Source: Heliocidaris tuberculata (taxonomy: Eukaryota > Echinodermata > Echinoidea > Camarodonta > Echinometridae). Taken from it: a DNA stretch of 64,000 bases. Shown here in pieces: positions 38,707 to 45,994 of this stretch. Position 1 is the stretch's first letter. Every line of letters starts with the position of its first letter. The position numbers and the translations under genes are program-made. The notes under the pieces were generated by a model that was given only the letters and a program-made list of their open reading frames with translations, did not search any database and had not been told where the DNA came from. The DNA lies in NCBI GenBank assembly GCA_025618425.1, contig CM046841.1:5994883-6058882 (forward strand). Direction: 5' to 3'.

Positions 38707-38865
38707 ATGCATGGAAAATGCATGGAAATCCGGGGGGGGGGGACACGTCCCCCACCCCTGAAATTTTAATTTTTGTACAGTCAATGGCAAAGGCTCATCT
38801 CTTCCCCCCCCCCCCCGGCCGTGACAAGGAATCTCAGCACATGGTGGTAGTAGTAGTAGTAATAA

Positions 38866-38919
<54 letters not shown>

Positions 38920-40023
38920 ATGTAGTAATAGTAGAAAAAGTAGTATCCCCATGTACTCTTGCAATAATTTCATTTCTTATTCTTAAAAGGATTATTCCTA
39001 GAATGTCCTCTAGACTATATTTTCGTAATGAGTACACACATGTAAATGTATTTGTAGCAAGGACGTTGAGTTTTTTGTTTTGTTTTGTTTTGTTTTTTGT
39101 TTTTTGTTTTTGCTTTTGCTTTTAGTTGTTTTGTTGCTTCTTAAGAAACATGACATATCTAAATACTATTTGAATAGATACTTACCATGCTTACCAGTAT
39201 CAAATTTGTGTTCATGTTTTGAATGTGATATTTGGTTGTTATCGACAGCGGCGATGAATAATAATGGGAGTAGTTGCAAACGTCCTATCCGAGGGGAGCC
39301 GATGGGTGTTGAGGATGGACGTATACCAGACTCGAGTCTGACATCTTCATCTGGTCTGGCATCTAGTGGGAGACTTAACGCAGAAACCTCAACCGGAGCA
39401 GGGTGGACCGCTTCCTCTACAGATATTGATAAATGGGTGCAGGTGAGACTAGGATCAGCATATTACAGTCTGATCAGTTTTTTGAGAAGTTGGCATTGAG
39501 AAATAAAGCAATTATATTCACGAATGTTTCTTATACTTTTCAGCCACTTAGCCTTTGCAAAGTCAGGGGCGCTGATCAAATAGGTTACTAGTAACCATGT
39601 GCCATTTAAAAAAGCAACAGTTCAGTAATACAAACCTCTTTAAAAGATTTTAAAATGTCTGAAGGTGCTCCGTGCCGTGAAAATTAGTAATCTCACTATT
39701 TCTCCTTTTTTTCATCATACGATGATGAAAGATTCCATTTTACATGACTCATTTTTGTTTGTTGTTTGTCGGTCAGTCATATATAGTTCTATCTGTATAA
39801 TAACGTCTAGTGTGTATTTTTTAACTGTTAAAACTTCTATGCCAAGAAAGCATATATACTTTTCATACGTTTCATGGGAAGTGCGAATCAGTTATGCCTT
39901 ACCAAAGGGAACGAATACATCAACCCCTTCTGTCATATTGAAATATCTGTAGAGTTAAGTATCTAATATTGAATTTCAACATTAATTTTTGTATAAAAAG
40001 CAACCAATATACTGTCATAAGTT

Positions 40024-40065
<42 letters not shown>

Positions 40066-41665
40066 GTAAAATTGTGAGAAATGAAAATGAGAGAATAATG
40101 GTTGCGTAGCTTAAATCAAAGTTCGCCACCAGGTCGTTGGCTTAGAACGGGTATACATGTATCTCAAAGCATTCGCTTGGATCCAGCTGAGGCATGCGGC
40201 TTCTCTTTGTTCAGAACTTACCTGCCCCCGGCAAAGGAATTTATAAATAAGGTTGAAGATTTGTCAATCTGTCGGTCCGATTGAATCTGGTGTCGCTAGT
40301 GGTTAAGGCATTGGCGTTCTAAGCCAACGACCCGGGTTCGATTCCCGGCGGAGACATTTTTTCAACCTTTGCAAAAATTTCAAAAAGGGAGGACAGCTCT
40401 CGGGAACTTTGATTTAAGCTAGGCAACTATTATTCTCTCATTTTCATTTCTCACAATTATATTATTTCCACTAGAGTTGCTAAAGCTGTTGAGTATGTTA
40501 TTTCCTTACAATTATATATTACAATACACACACATATACAGACACATTATTGATTTGATGTTTAGATTGATCTGGGGGAGACGTCTTTGGTTACTGGTGT
40601 TATCACTCAAGGCTCATTTGGGGTCAATCATTGGGTCACATCAATCAGTCTCTCATATTCTCTGGACGACTCAGCATGGACCTTTGCCCTGGAGACGGAA
40701 TGTGGCGCAAGAAAAGTTAGTATAAAGCTTCCATTTTCAACAAGTTTCTTTGATAAGTAGGCGAAAGCGGGGCGAAGTGGAAGTTGACTTTTATGGACAC
40801 ATATTATTATTATTATCATTATCATTATTATTTTATTCGGCAAAATTTAAGTCACATAATTATAACAAACATGAGAAAAAAGCAATTCCAGAGAAAACAT
40901 ATAAATCACATAGCAGGTGCATCTGGCCAGGCTGCCCGGGTATGGAAAAGGTTAACCTATAATAACTATGGTCCGCAGACCTTCCTCCCCTTACCTGACC
41001 AGATGCATCCAATATTGATTAAAATAAATTTTATAAGGAAAAAAAAGAGATAAAACATCACTATACAATTTATTGTATAATATACATGTTATTTAATTTC
41101 AAAAAATCAAAATGTAATTGCGAGCTACAAACCTTTATATTTTCATTAAGCGATTGTGAGTTTTAGCGACGTCATATAAGTAGGCTATTTGTCAGAAATA
41201 TTCAAAAAACTTTAATTACCAGGACTAGAGAAGATTCGTTAAAACCATGAAAACAGTTGCTCTTTGTAATGAAAAGAGGTGTTATTTTTTCCACTGAAAG
41301 TGCATTAACTAATTCTATTGCGGAGGCATTTTTTAATCTCATAAGGGGCACTTTTCAATCTTATAAGGGCCACTTTTCATGATTGTTGAAAGAAGTGCAG
41401 GAATGAACCCCAGTGTCTCACTTCGAAGCCCTAGAACGACTGTCTGGAATAAGCCGCCTTAATTCATTTCATAATTATCATGATAATTTCATGCCACTTT
41501 CGTTTAATACAGAACTACTCAGCTAACCACAATCAAAAGAGCCACGTGACCATAATTCTCCCACAGCCTATCACAGCACGATTCATTAGAATACATCCTA
41601 TCATGTGGTATGGCGGACCATCAATGAGATATGAAGTCCTTGGCATTATGTCATATACAAAATGA
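18911..41665 (+). CDS. Secreted mosaic protein: signal peptide, two EGF, SRCR, two F5/8C (discoidin) domains; 12 coding exons
   Basis: Coding exons: 18911-18983, 20969-21208, 28323-28427, 30439-30483, 35426-35539, 36044-36202, 36586-36756, 37176-37504, 38181-38346, 39249-39442, 40566-40715, 41513-41665. All have GT-AG borders and phases that join without a stop, giving 1899 nt or about 632 residues. Order: signal peptide 1-25; N-terminal region with four cysteines 25-104; EGF 105-139; Ser/Thr linker 140-154; EGF 155-192; SRCR 193-302; F5/8C 303-467; F5/8C 468-632; stop directly after the last domain. No membrane segment follows, so it should be secreted. SRCR and discoidin modules bind glycans, lipids or microbial surfaces, so adhesion or pathogen recognition is likely (inference). 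Introns are full of transposons. I know no standard name for this order. Confidence 0.85.
19375..20345 (-). mobile_element. 5'-truncated non-LTR retrotransposon (RT C-terminal fragment and 3' tail)
   Basis: The - strand frame at 19898-20443 encodes the end of a CR1/L2/Jockey-type reverse transcriptase: LPYLSYCNLAWGNS, KLHKLNTLQKKIIRI and the terminal IRYSGPKLW. The 3' end is an (ATTGAA)n tail at about 19375-19397, seen on + as CAATTTCAATTTCAATTT. It lies in intron 1 of the secreted-protein gene. It is not intact. Confidence 0.82.
20351..20700 (+). mobile_element. tRNA-derived SINE with LINE-like 3' tail
   Basis: The head has an A-box-like GTAGTCGAGTGGTT and a B-box GGTTCGATCC, a serine/leucine-type tRNA start. 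The body is ~200 bp. The tail reads GTAAAGCGCATAGAG ... AAGCGGTACATAAATC, like the 3' ends of L2/CR1 LINEs. It directly abuts the LINE fragment at its left. Confidence 0.78.
20969..21208 (+). CDS. Exon 2: N-terminal extracellular region
   Basis: Acceptor TTAAACAG, donor GGTGAGT, phase 1 to 1. It encodes ~80 residues with four cysteines (TDCND, TKCLE, GCPIR, RICKH) and no domain I recognise. One N-glycosylation-type site (NYT) is present. Confidence 0.75.
21209..22040. other. Intron 2 sequence, no gene recognised
   Basis: AT-rich. A weak inverted pair (AAAGTGGCATTTAAAT near 21549 and CTGTCACTTTAAA near 21855) may mark an old MITE. Confidence 0.35.
22045..22300 (-). mobile_element. LINE 3'-end fragment, copy A
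   Basis: Shares ~200 bp with 28955-29195 (CACTCATCACTAAAAAATAC, CATCCAAACAAAACA, GTCCTTATACGAGAGCCCA). On the - strand it ends in a GAACTTTGAAC repeat, a typical non-LTR tail. A run of about 32 G (22268-22299) follows its left-to-right end. Confidence 0.6.
22310..23080. other. Intron 2 sequence, no gene recognised
   Basis: Contains T/G-rich runs and a GC-richer patch at about 22815-22880 (CGCGCGGAACCG ... TTTCGCGCGAG, a possible short hairpin). No exon is supported. Confidence 0.35.
23080..23125. repeat. (TA)n microsatellite
   Basis: About 40 bases of TA next to the hammerhead-like motif at 23176-23209. Confidence 0.9.
23176..23209 (-). ncRNA. Hammerhead-ribozyme-like core
   Basis: On the - strand: GTC, CTGATGA, a GATC-ATT-GATC stem-loop, GAAA, then GCTTGAC. 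CTGATGA...GAAA around a short stem II is the hammerhead core, and GTC/GAC could pair as stem I. Stem III would be minimal, as known for ribozymes in Penelope-like elements. No activity is shown. Confidence 0.4.
23280..23460. repeat. ATT/GTA trinucleotide microsatellite
   Basis: Interrupted (ATT)n and (AGT)n repeats. The I-rich frame on the - strand is an artefact. Confidence 0.85.
23745..23880 (+). repeat. Degenerate ~10-20 bp minisatellite
   Basis: Repeats of ATGATACAACACAATAT-like words, decaying rightwards into ATGTAATACA words. Confidence 0.6.
24401..26314 (-). mobile_element. Penelope-like retroelement, 5'-truncated and frameshifted (RT plus GIY-YIG endonuclease)
   Basis: Read on the - strand. 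Frame 1 (26314-about 25745) has KPADKGSCTVIM, LYFLPKIHK and TADFTSLYTNIP. A one-base-type frameshift near NIP moves the frame to 25750-25005, with VEGTAMGTPVAPSYANLYMG, then RYIDDI (the catalytic YIDD box) and FLDL. A further shift leads to 24841-24401, with TCKRCKQQYVGKTETSLYTRF and HRESFWISKLHTL, the GIY-YIG endonuclease. RT followed by GIY-YIG is diagnostic of Penelope-like elements. The N-terminus before RT motif 1 is missing. It sits in intron 2 of the secreted-protein gene, antisense to it. Inactive as it stands. Confidence 0.9.
26315..26400. repeat. (ATATCA)n then (TA)n at the truncated end of the Penelope-like element
   Basis: Four ATATCA units pass into about 55 bases of TA, directly abutting the start of the RT frame. 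PLEs often insert at or carry such simple sequence. Confidence 0.85.
26401..26600 (+). repeat. Pyrimidine (CT)n-rich tract
   Basis: Interrupted CT/TTC/CCC repeat. The S/L/F-rich frames are artefacts. Confidence 0.8.
26700..26731 (+). ncRNA. Hammerhead-ribozyme-like core
   Basis: CTGATGA, a GCC-CTAA-GGT stem-loop, C, GAAA and ATTCGAT on the + strand. It matches the conserved hammerhead core, with a very short stem III. It lies ~390 bp upstream of the PLE fragment in the opposite orientation. Confidence 0.4.
26979..27448. mobile_element. Near-perfect 180-bp inverted repeat (foldback) with hammerhead-like motif in each arm
   Basis: Arms 26979-27162 and 27268-27448 are almost exact complements around a ~105-bp centre. 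Landmarks: GTGGGATGAATTCAAA and TTTGAATTCATCCCAC; AATTCACAAAATACAAAGAG and its complement. Each arm holds CTGAAGA-A-GTC-GAAA-GAC-GAAA-GCTT, a hammerhead-like core. Outside lie (TA)n tracts and a second inverted word (AGCTGTTGTATATGTTATTT at 26897 and its complement near 27535). Confidence 0.75.
27520..27905 (-). mobile_element. tRNA-like-core repeat, copy 1
   Basis: Related, in opposite orientation, to 40069-40513. Shared segments: AGAATAATGGTTGCGTAGCT, a GGGAGGACAGCTC-type word, the tRNA-like core, a GACAGACTGACAAATCTTC phrase and a flanking (TA)n. One TIR is degraded here. Confidence 0.65.
27679..27749 (-). tRNA. tRNA-like sequence inside a repeat (probable pseudogene)
   Basis: 71 nt with a perfect 7-bp acceptor stem (GTCTCCG/CGGAGAC), a D-arm ATCTAGTGGTTAAGG, and a perfect T-arm CCCGG-GTTCGAT-CCGGG. 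The anticodon stem is mismatched. The loop would read TCT, but the body looks like Glu/Asp/Gly-type tRNAs. Because it is embedded in a repeat also found at 40291, it is treated as tRNA-derived rather than a functional gene. Confidence 0.45.
28323..28427 (+). CDS. Exon 3: EGF-like domain 1
   Basis: Phase 1-1 exon of 105 bp. The six cysteines are spaced as in EGF (CYDSPCKNGWC, then CHC, then HC). Acceptor ACACGCAG, donor TGTAAGT. Confidence 0.88.
28712..28738 (+). repeat. (GA)n microsatellite
   Basis: About 27 bases of GAGA in intron 3. Confidence 0.9.
28955..29195 (-). mobile_element. LINE 3'-end fragment, copy B
   Basis: Second copy of the sequence at 22045-22260 with a longer (AAAGTTC)n tail at 28955-28975. 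It is a 5'-truncated retroposon without coding sequence. Confidence 0.6.
29283..29690 (+). mobile_element. Non-LTR retrotransposon 3' end (RT C-terminus)
   Basis: The frame encodes YGDRAFSVINRPYPWNKLPA and SLSQFKTLLKTHLFNT then stop, the conserved C-terminus of CR1/L2/Rex-type ORF2. The 3'UTR ends AAGCGCCTAATAAATGTTATG followed by (ATT)n. Strongly 5'-truncated. Confidence 0.82.
29835..29979. mobile_element. Short hAT MITE related to the 3746 element
   Basis: 145 bp, starting CAGGGGTGTCAATTATG and ending GGATCGACGCCCCTG, flanked by an exact 8-bp duplication TCAGTCTC (29827-29834 and 29980-29987). Its right end matches the element ending at 5239. Confidence 0.82.
30136..30332 (+). repeat. (ACT)n/(AAT)n trinucleotide microsatellite
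   Basis: About 200 bases of triplet repeats in intron 3. N-rich and L/S-rich frames on either strand are artefacts. Confidence 0.9.
30439..30483 (+). CDS. Exon 4: short linker
   Basis: A 45-bp phase 1-1 exon encoding a Thr-rich linker (YMDLTPNVKITTSLP). Both splice sites are plausible. It could be skipped without frame change, so it may be alternative or spurious. Confidence 0.5.
30700..31180 (+). repeat. Tandem duplication of a ~100 bp unit
   Basis: CATACTCCTTGATCTGTGAT starts the shared core at about 30829 and 30929 (period 100 bp, nearly identical over ~75 bp). A third, diverged copy is at about 31108-31175. Intron 4. Confidence 0.8.
31200..32440. other. Intron 4 sequence, no gene recognised
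   Basis: Includes a short (CA)n at 31213-31232. A GC-richer stretch at 31720-31860 ends in T-runs and AATAAAACATACAAATAAG (31945-31965), possibly the 3' end of an unrecognised retroposon. A (AGT)n tract is at 32341-32388. Confidence 0.4.
32447..34429. mobile_element. ~2 kb terminal-inverted-repeat element with tandem hairpins and a tRNA-like module
   Basis: Left end AGGTGGTCTGTCGG, right end CCGACAGACCACCT. At the left, three tandem 61-bp units begin at 32448, 32509 and 32570, each a hairpin (GGTCTGTCGG/TCGACAGATCACC). Inside are three related blocks with TCTCCGTAAT and GATTTTCGCC(G/C) phrases (about 33412, 33635, 34125). No transposase is seen. Occupies intron 4. Confidence 0.7.
33811..33885 (+). 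tRNA. tRNA-like module inside the 32447-34429 element
   Basis: A-box TCTAGCGGTTAGACATC, anticodon-like loop CTCATGA (CAT), B-box GAGTTCGAGTCC, followed by TTTTTT. The acceptor ends do not pair well, so this is a tRNA-derived promoter relic or SINE head rather than a tRNA gene. Confidence 0.4.
34500..35190 (+). mobile_element. Non-LTR retrotransposon fragment with internal deletion
   Basis: RT C-terminal phrases in two frames: VEKTKFLGVCIDSHFSW then a break, KCLPKQFCNLVDFN and RDIRIPRYRTVVF. This is similar in layout to the LINE at 19898-20443. 3'UTR with AATAAATG at about 35179. Broken and 5'-truncated. Confidence 0.72.
35216..35390 (+). repeat. (ATT)n-rich microsatellite
   Basis: Interrupted ATT/ATC triplets just upstream of EGF exon 5. 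Confidence 0.85.
35426..35539 (+). CDS. Exon 5: EGF-like domain 2
   Basis: Phase 1-1 exon of 114 bp. Cysteine pattern CSLHPCRHGGVC ... CAC ... GELC is a clear EGF domain. Acceptor TTTTCAG, donor GGTGAGT. Confidence 0.9.
36044..36202 (+). CDS. Exon 6: SRCR domain, first half
   Basis: It encodes SLRLLGGSESEGRIVI and ends LVCQYLGFKG, the classic opening of a scavenger receptor cysteine-rich domain with an altered central part. Phase 1-1, acceptor TTATGTAG. Confidence 0.85.
36586..36756 (+). CDS. Exon 7: SRCR domain, second half
   Basis: It completes the SRCR domain with cysteines in IRCPHNV, TDCRSSE and VVCCTG. Two NxT/NxS-type glycosylation sites (NVT, NIT) are present. Phase 1-1, donor GGTAAGT. 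Confidence 0.8.
36863..36884 (+). repeat. Long G run
   Basis: About 22 consecutive G in intron 7, followed by a T run at 36926-36938. Confidence 0.9.
37176..37504 (+). CDS. Exon 8: F5/8C domain 1, N-terminal two thirds
   Basis: It opens with CDVPRGTALGLEDGQVPDSA and includes WLQIEFGS and YIVSSSMDGMVW, hallmark discoidin motifs. It ends in phase 0 at AAG/GTACAA. An open frame continues into a MITE at 37589 but is intronic. Confidence 0.9.
37589..37748. mobile_element. MITE with GGGCCCCGTTGCATAAAACT termini
   Basis: Starts GGGCCCCGTTGCATAAAACT and ends with its inverted form. The interior is palindromic (TTACCGTTAATGGTAA-type words). It lies 85 bp after exon 8 in intron 8, and a relative is at 52329. 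Confidence 0.8.
38181..38346 (+). CDS. Exon 9: F5/8C domain 1, C-terminal part
   Basis: Acceptor TGAATTAG, phase 0. It encodes IFTGNYDQSS and the conserved end (FFKIHPKTKL ... LRLELIGYGP). Phase 1 donor GGTAGGT. A diverged copy of its 3' edge lies at about 38393-38415. Confidence 0.85.
38634..38936 (+). repeat. (AGT)n microsatellite, two blocks
   Basis: Blocks at 38634-38706 and 38844-38920 separated by a G/C-run segment. Polyserine, polyvaline and poly-Y/T/L frames are artefacts. Intron 9. Confidence 0.92.
39249..39442 (+). CDS. Exon 10: F5/8C domain 2, start
   Basis: It encodes CKRPIRGEPMGVEDGRIPDS, repeating the start of domain 1, and ends at KWVQ in phase 0 (donor GGTGAGA). Acceptor TATCGACAG. 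Confidence 0.88.
40069..40513. mobile_element. Inverted-repeat element with tRNA-like core, copy 2
   Basis: A ~55-bp arm at 40069-40125 (TGAGAAATGAAAATGAGAG, GTAGCTTAAATCAAAGTTC) is mirrored at 40404-40458 with few mismatches. The core includes the tRNA-like sequence at 40291-40355. The tail (GCTGTTGAGTATGTTATTTC) matches 26897 and the complement of 27535. It is preceded by (TA)n at 40027-40065. Confidence 0.75.
40291..40355 (+). tRNA. tRNA-like core of the repeat (pseudogene)
   Basis: The anticodon arm is perfect (TTGGC-GTTCTAA-GCCAA), and the T-arm is CCCGG-GTTCGATT-CCCGG-like, followed by ATTTTTT. The 5' acceptor strand is deleted, so no functional tRNA can form. Confidence 0.45.
40566..40715 (+). 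CDS. Exon 11: F5/8C domain 2, middle
   Basis: A 50-codon phase 0-0 exon: IDLGETSLVTGVITQGSF and the WVTSISLSYSLDDSAWTF motif. Donor AAA/GTTAGT is weaker than the others. Confidence 0.85.
41513..41665 (+). CDS. Exon 12: F5/8C domain 2 end and stop
   Basis: Acceptor TTTAATACAG. It encodes PQPITARFIRIHPIMW and MRYEVLGI, the canonical C-terminus of a discoidin domain, and stops nine codons or fewer after it. A possible polyadenylation hexamer AATAAA is at about 42101 within a downstream transposon. Confidence 0.88.
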   Translation, partial: NYSANHNQKSHVTIILPQPITARFIRIHPIMWYGGPSMRYEVLGIMSYTK

Positions 41666-41818
41666 TGTGGAGCTCATTTTGTAATACGTACGAGACGATG
41701 AGAGTTTTGGGCATCAATTTACTTGAATGTAGGTACATGACTTGCATTGGATATTTACCTACTTTAACGGTGTAATTTTTTGATTGATTTAATATTACCT
41801 ACTTAGAATTTGTTTGAT

Positions 41819-42439
41819 CAGTGGCGTATCGGGGGGGGGGGGAGAGGCAAGGTGGCAAGTGCTCCGGACGGCACTTGGAGGGGGCACAAAAACGCAAAAG
41901 AGAGAAAGAAGAAAAGGGAAAAATGAAGAAAAGTCATCCTTATTTTGCGCCCCCAATTCGCAGGGTAAATGCGAAAATTTATGAAGTTCGGTCGCTTTGT
42001 TCTCTCACATAATTATTTCCTTTCACTATCTTGTAATTTTGCGCTCCTAGTATATAGTTCTTAAATAGCTTAATGGGTTCAAAACTTGAAAAACTTGAAA
42101 AATAAAGATGTAATAAAGATGTTGCTTTGCTCGTGATCATGTAAGTTTTATCTGACTCTTGCTAATTATTCCGCCCCAATATCGAATAAATTCTATGAAA
42201 CAGCATTGTAAAGGTGCAACATTTGAAAAAATCTCAACTTTCGGTCGCCTAGCTGAATATCTTGACTATTTCTCAATGGTTAACACCAAAATTTTGCTTT
42301 CAATTTTAGAAGTGAGTGAATAATAAACCGTTTATCTATGTACACAATTCGTACTTTTCTACTGCTAAATTGCAGTGGTCATTTGCAAAATTGCCTGGGT
42401 AAGATGCACAAGAAATGGTGTTTTGTGTGTGTGTGTGTG

Positions 42440-42474
<35 letters not shown>

Positions 42475-42604
42475 CGTGTGTGTGTGTGTGTTCTGGGTAA
42501 GATGCTTGTACAATAACGTAGATAAGTTTGGGCACTTGGAGGGGGGGGGGGGGGCGCAACTTCATTGTTTGCCCCGGGCGCCATAATCCCTAGATGCGCC
42601 ACTG
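41819..42604. mobile_element. hAT-like G-rich element downstream of the secreted-protein gene
   Basis: Starts CAGTGGCGTATC and ends GATGCGCCACTG (12-bp TIR). It contains G runs, a (TG)n/(CG)n tract at 42424-42491 and AATAAAG at 42101. No clear target duplication and no transposase. Confidence 0.65.
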
Positions 42605-43229
42605 TATTGATTGATCGATTGAATTGTAGATTGGTAGTGCAATTTTTCATGAACTAGGAATGTTTGATTGTTTTGAATACTCATCAGTCGTGGATTAAAG
42701 GGTGTCAATCAAATAAGCAGCCCCTTTTCCTTCAGGTTATCAAATTATTTCATATCATGATGTTAATCCTACCCTCTTTGAAACAACTGAAATGTGGAAA
42801 AAACATTGCTAAATAATCTTGCTCCCTCCTGTAAATTATAGTGGGTCAGGCTTTATATACATGTACGGTACCAGAGGAGGCGTGCATGTGCAATGTTAGC
42901 GCTATGTACCTCAAAAGTGAGTTATTTTATGATGAACGCATTTGATTTTTTTTTTTAATTGGTATTACAAAATCATTTGATCGGAATGGCAAAAACATTT
43001 CTTTTGCCATTTCGAGACATTCTCACAAAACGACATACTACATGGCTCTTCCTATATATTCTCTTTCTCTCTCTGTCTCTCTATTTTACACGCACACACC
43101 CTCTCTCTCTCTCTCTCCCTTTCCCCTTTATTCTATACACTCATCACTCATTCATCTTTCTGTTATTCTTTTTTTTTATTCTTACAATTGTTATAAGGAC
43201 TTAATGTCAACAATTTCTTTGCGAGTGTA

Positions 43230-43409
43230 CAGTGGAAACTTGTTATAAAGAACACTGATATAACAAACTCTCATTGTAACAAGGTCATTTTGCTGGTCCC
43301 ACTTCTTTGTATTCTATTGTTTTTTAGCCCTGATATAACAGTGTTTCGATATGAAGAGGTATTTTCCCGACCTTAGTCCCAAGCAGTTTATTATAACGAG
43401 GTTCCACTG
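43230..43409. mobile_element. pogo/Tigger-like MITE with TA target duplication
   Basis: Starts CAGTGGAAACTTGTTATAA, ends TTATAACGAGGTTCCACTG, flanked by TA on both sides. CAGTGGAACC...GTTATAA ends are typical of Tc1/mariner-pogo relatives. Confidence 0.8.
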
Positions 43410-43540
43410 TATTCAAAGTGAGCATATGTCAGTGTCATTATCTCTCTTAATCTCTCTCTCTCTGCCCCTCTCCCTTCATCTATTCTCTCACCTGATTTTA
43501 ATTCTCGTCCTTATATAGGCTTTTCGTACTTGAATTTTGC

Positions 43541-43784
43541 TTAGTCCCGTACTATCGGTAGGGCTAAACGAGGATTTAGCCCCAATGATAGTACGGAACT
43601 ATAAGCTTAGCCCACTTTCTGTTCACATTGCATTTTACCAAAGTAGGCTAACTCCACGATAGTACGGGATTATTTTAGCCCTGGAAAAACGCAGGGTTAG
43701 GGCTGGGCTGGATGTCAAAAGGTGGGGCTAAGCGCTCTGGCTAGGGATATAGAACGAGACTAAAACTGTAAAGAACAGCAATAA

Positions 43785-43829
<45 letters not shown>

Positions 43830-43867
43830 AAAAAAAATAGTCCGGCGTTAAGGATAGTACGGAGTAA
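43541..43867. mobile_element. MITE-like element with TAGTCCCGTACTATC termini
   Basis: TTAGTCCCGTACTATC at the left and GATAGTACGGAGTAA at the right. Internal copies of GATAGTACGG occur at about 43587 and 43661. A (TAAA)n tract is at 43785-43826. Confidence 0.65.
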
Positions 43868-43899
43868 AAAAAAAATAAATGTAAAAGCCTTATGCAAAG

Positions 43900-44849
43900 T
43901 AGTGTTCTTTTTTTTCCTTCTCATATGAACACTTATCTTTATTTGCGCAAGACATGTTTATAATTATCTGTCATTAGTGATAATGTTCCAGTAGTACCAA
44001 AACATAGTCCATTACACACGGATATAAGGCACTTCCCATCTACGTTCAAGAAAGAGGTCAGGAAACCCACAAATGCCGGAGCCCTTGTGAAATACGTCCT
44101 TTCTTCAACCTCTCTTCAACATTCAGCTATAATGACAATGTCTGAAAATAAACAAGCTCACATAATAATCTTTCTTTGACATGGGTATTGCACCTGTAAT
44201 TTTCTTAACATCATACACAAACATGATCATTACACTAAATAAATCAATATTTTCATCGACAAAATAGGTTCATCTATATCTGGCTATAAAATTGGAATGG
44301 AGTGTTACTACAGTACACAAATGAACTCTGTCTCAATCCAACTTCAACTATGTTGAAATCTTCAATAAATTACCCATGTTTAAAACACTGCAATACATGT
44401 TTATGTACACTGCCTATCCCGGAGACTAGGGGGCATCCCCCCCCCGCCCCCGCAGATCCCCCGTCAAAATGCCACATAACTTTTTTAAAAACCTGTGCCC
44501 TGTTAGAGAATAGTGGATTCACCATTGATCATACATTCAGATTTTCTTCTTGAATTTGTTTTTCACAATATGACATTATTTAGTTTATGCATCACCTAAC
44601 TAATGCTATTTACATATACATGTATAATCGAGTTTCATTGAAAGTGTACATTAATATTTTGTTTTGAAAAACAAAATAAATAGAACTTGACACATCAGAA
44701 AGAATATATACATATAAACAGTTCATAAATAAGTAAATATGCATCCTTTTTTCTATATAATTTGAATTATATAGTTCAAATGATATAATTTTAATGATGT
44801 TTTTGAAAAATGTATCAATAATATATGATAATATAAGGATACACATCAC
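43900..44849. other. No gene recognised
   Basis: AT-rich intergenic DNA between the secreted-protein gene and EFR3. A C run at 44438-44446. No exon or repeat could be supported. Confidence 0.4.
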
Positions 44850-45050
44850 GGGGGTGATAAGTTTGACTTAAAGTCGCACTTAAATTCCTAGTTGCGTGCA
44901 GGATATGACACATCACCGCATTGGTCAGATTATGCTCAGGGACGCGCGCTATTGGGTAATCTACCGATGAGATTACGCGTTTAATACAATATGTGCATTG
45001 GCACTTACGCATGACTTTAAGTCAAACTTAACTCTTTGTGAAACACCCCC
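44850..45050. mobile_element. MITE with GGGGGTG...CACCCCC termini
   Basis: GGGGGTGATAAGTTTGACTT and, at the right, AAGTCAAACTTAA ... ACACCCCC form inverted ends; TTAAAGTC/GACTTTAA extends the pairing. 201 bp, non-coding. Confidence 0.75.
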
Positions 45051-45289
45051 AGGTTGACAATAATGCTTAATCAAGATAATTCCATGAACGAATGAATGCA
45101 TAAAGGTCAAATAGTGTCCCTCTCGACCTCATTGTTAAATGGGTATCTGACAGGATTTTATTCTTTAAAATAGGTGTGCTGGTAATATTTGCTGGAGTTC
45201 AAAATAGTAAATTTTTCGACAAGACTTCATTTGCAAATGCAAGCCGACATACTACATCATGTGATATGCACTCAAGATTATCATTTTTT

Positions 45290-45420
45290 CTATATCTTTG
45301 TTCCTTTCATTATCATTTTAATTTTTATTAATATTATCATCATTATTGCTGTCGGTGTTTTTATCATTATAATTATTACTACTGTTATTATTATCATTAT
45401 CATCATCATTGTTACTATTA
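45290..45420 (+). repeat. ATT/ATC-rich simple sequence
   Basis: Triplet-like low-complexity DNA. The I-rich frames on both strands are artefacts. Confidence 0.8.
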
Positions 45421-45994
45421 AAGCAGAATGAAACCCTGGGGAAAAAAAATCAATTTTAATGAAAAGTAAGGATAGAGAGAAGCAATTTAAAAAAGGTTCC
45501 ATCAAAATCGGTTACGAGTTTGAAAAGTCTCGATTTACTTTCTGTGCCGATCCTCAATTGGCAATGTTGCTTCAAAGTGACAGGTTTAGTAGTACAGCTC
45601 TCCATATGTTTTGTACACAAGATTTCATATTTTCTCCATTATCTCTAAAGATGCTGCTTGTCTTTTTGTGAACTCAACATAGGTTGTGTCAATATACATT
45701 TTCCCATGATATATCTTGAGCAAAGGAGGAGACAAGCTGCACCATGAGAGATAAGGGGAAAATATGAAATTTTATGTACAAAACGTATGGAGAGTTGTAC
45801 TACTTAACCGGTCACTTTGAAGCAACGTTGCCAATTTGAGGATCGCCACAGAAAGTAAAGTGAGACTTTTCAAACTTTCATAACTTTTTCATTTCGTAAC
45901 CGATTTTGATGGAAATTTTTTAAATTGCTTCTCTCTCTATCCTCTCTTTTCATTAAAATGGATATTTCTCCAGGGTTTCATTTTCCTTTAAAGG
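45419..45994. mobile_element. Foldback MITE, ~575 bp
   Basis: Arms of ~240 bp (45419-45660 and 45735-45994) are inverted copies: AATGAAACCCTGG versus CCAGGGTTTCATT; AATCGGTTACGA versus TCGTAACCGATT; GGAGAGTTGTACTACT versus its relative at 45590. Confidence 0.85.

Noticed and set aside
23280..38940. Array-like regularly spaced repeats suggestive of CRISPR
   Set aside because: The repeats are microsatellites, minisatellites and eukaryotic transposons. Spliced genes exclude a prokaryotic origin.
44302..44553. 83-residue + frame with several cysteines
   Set aside because: No signal peptide, splice context or repeat of a cysteine pattern. It contains a C-run-derived proline stretch and is likely accidental.
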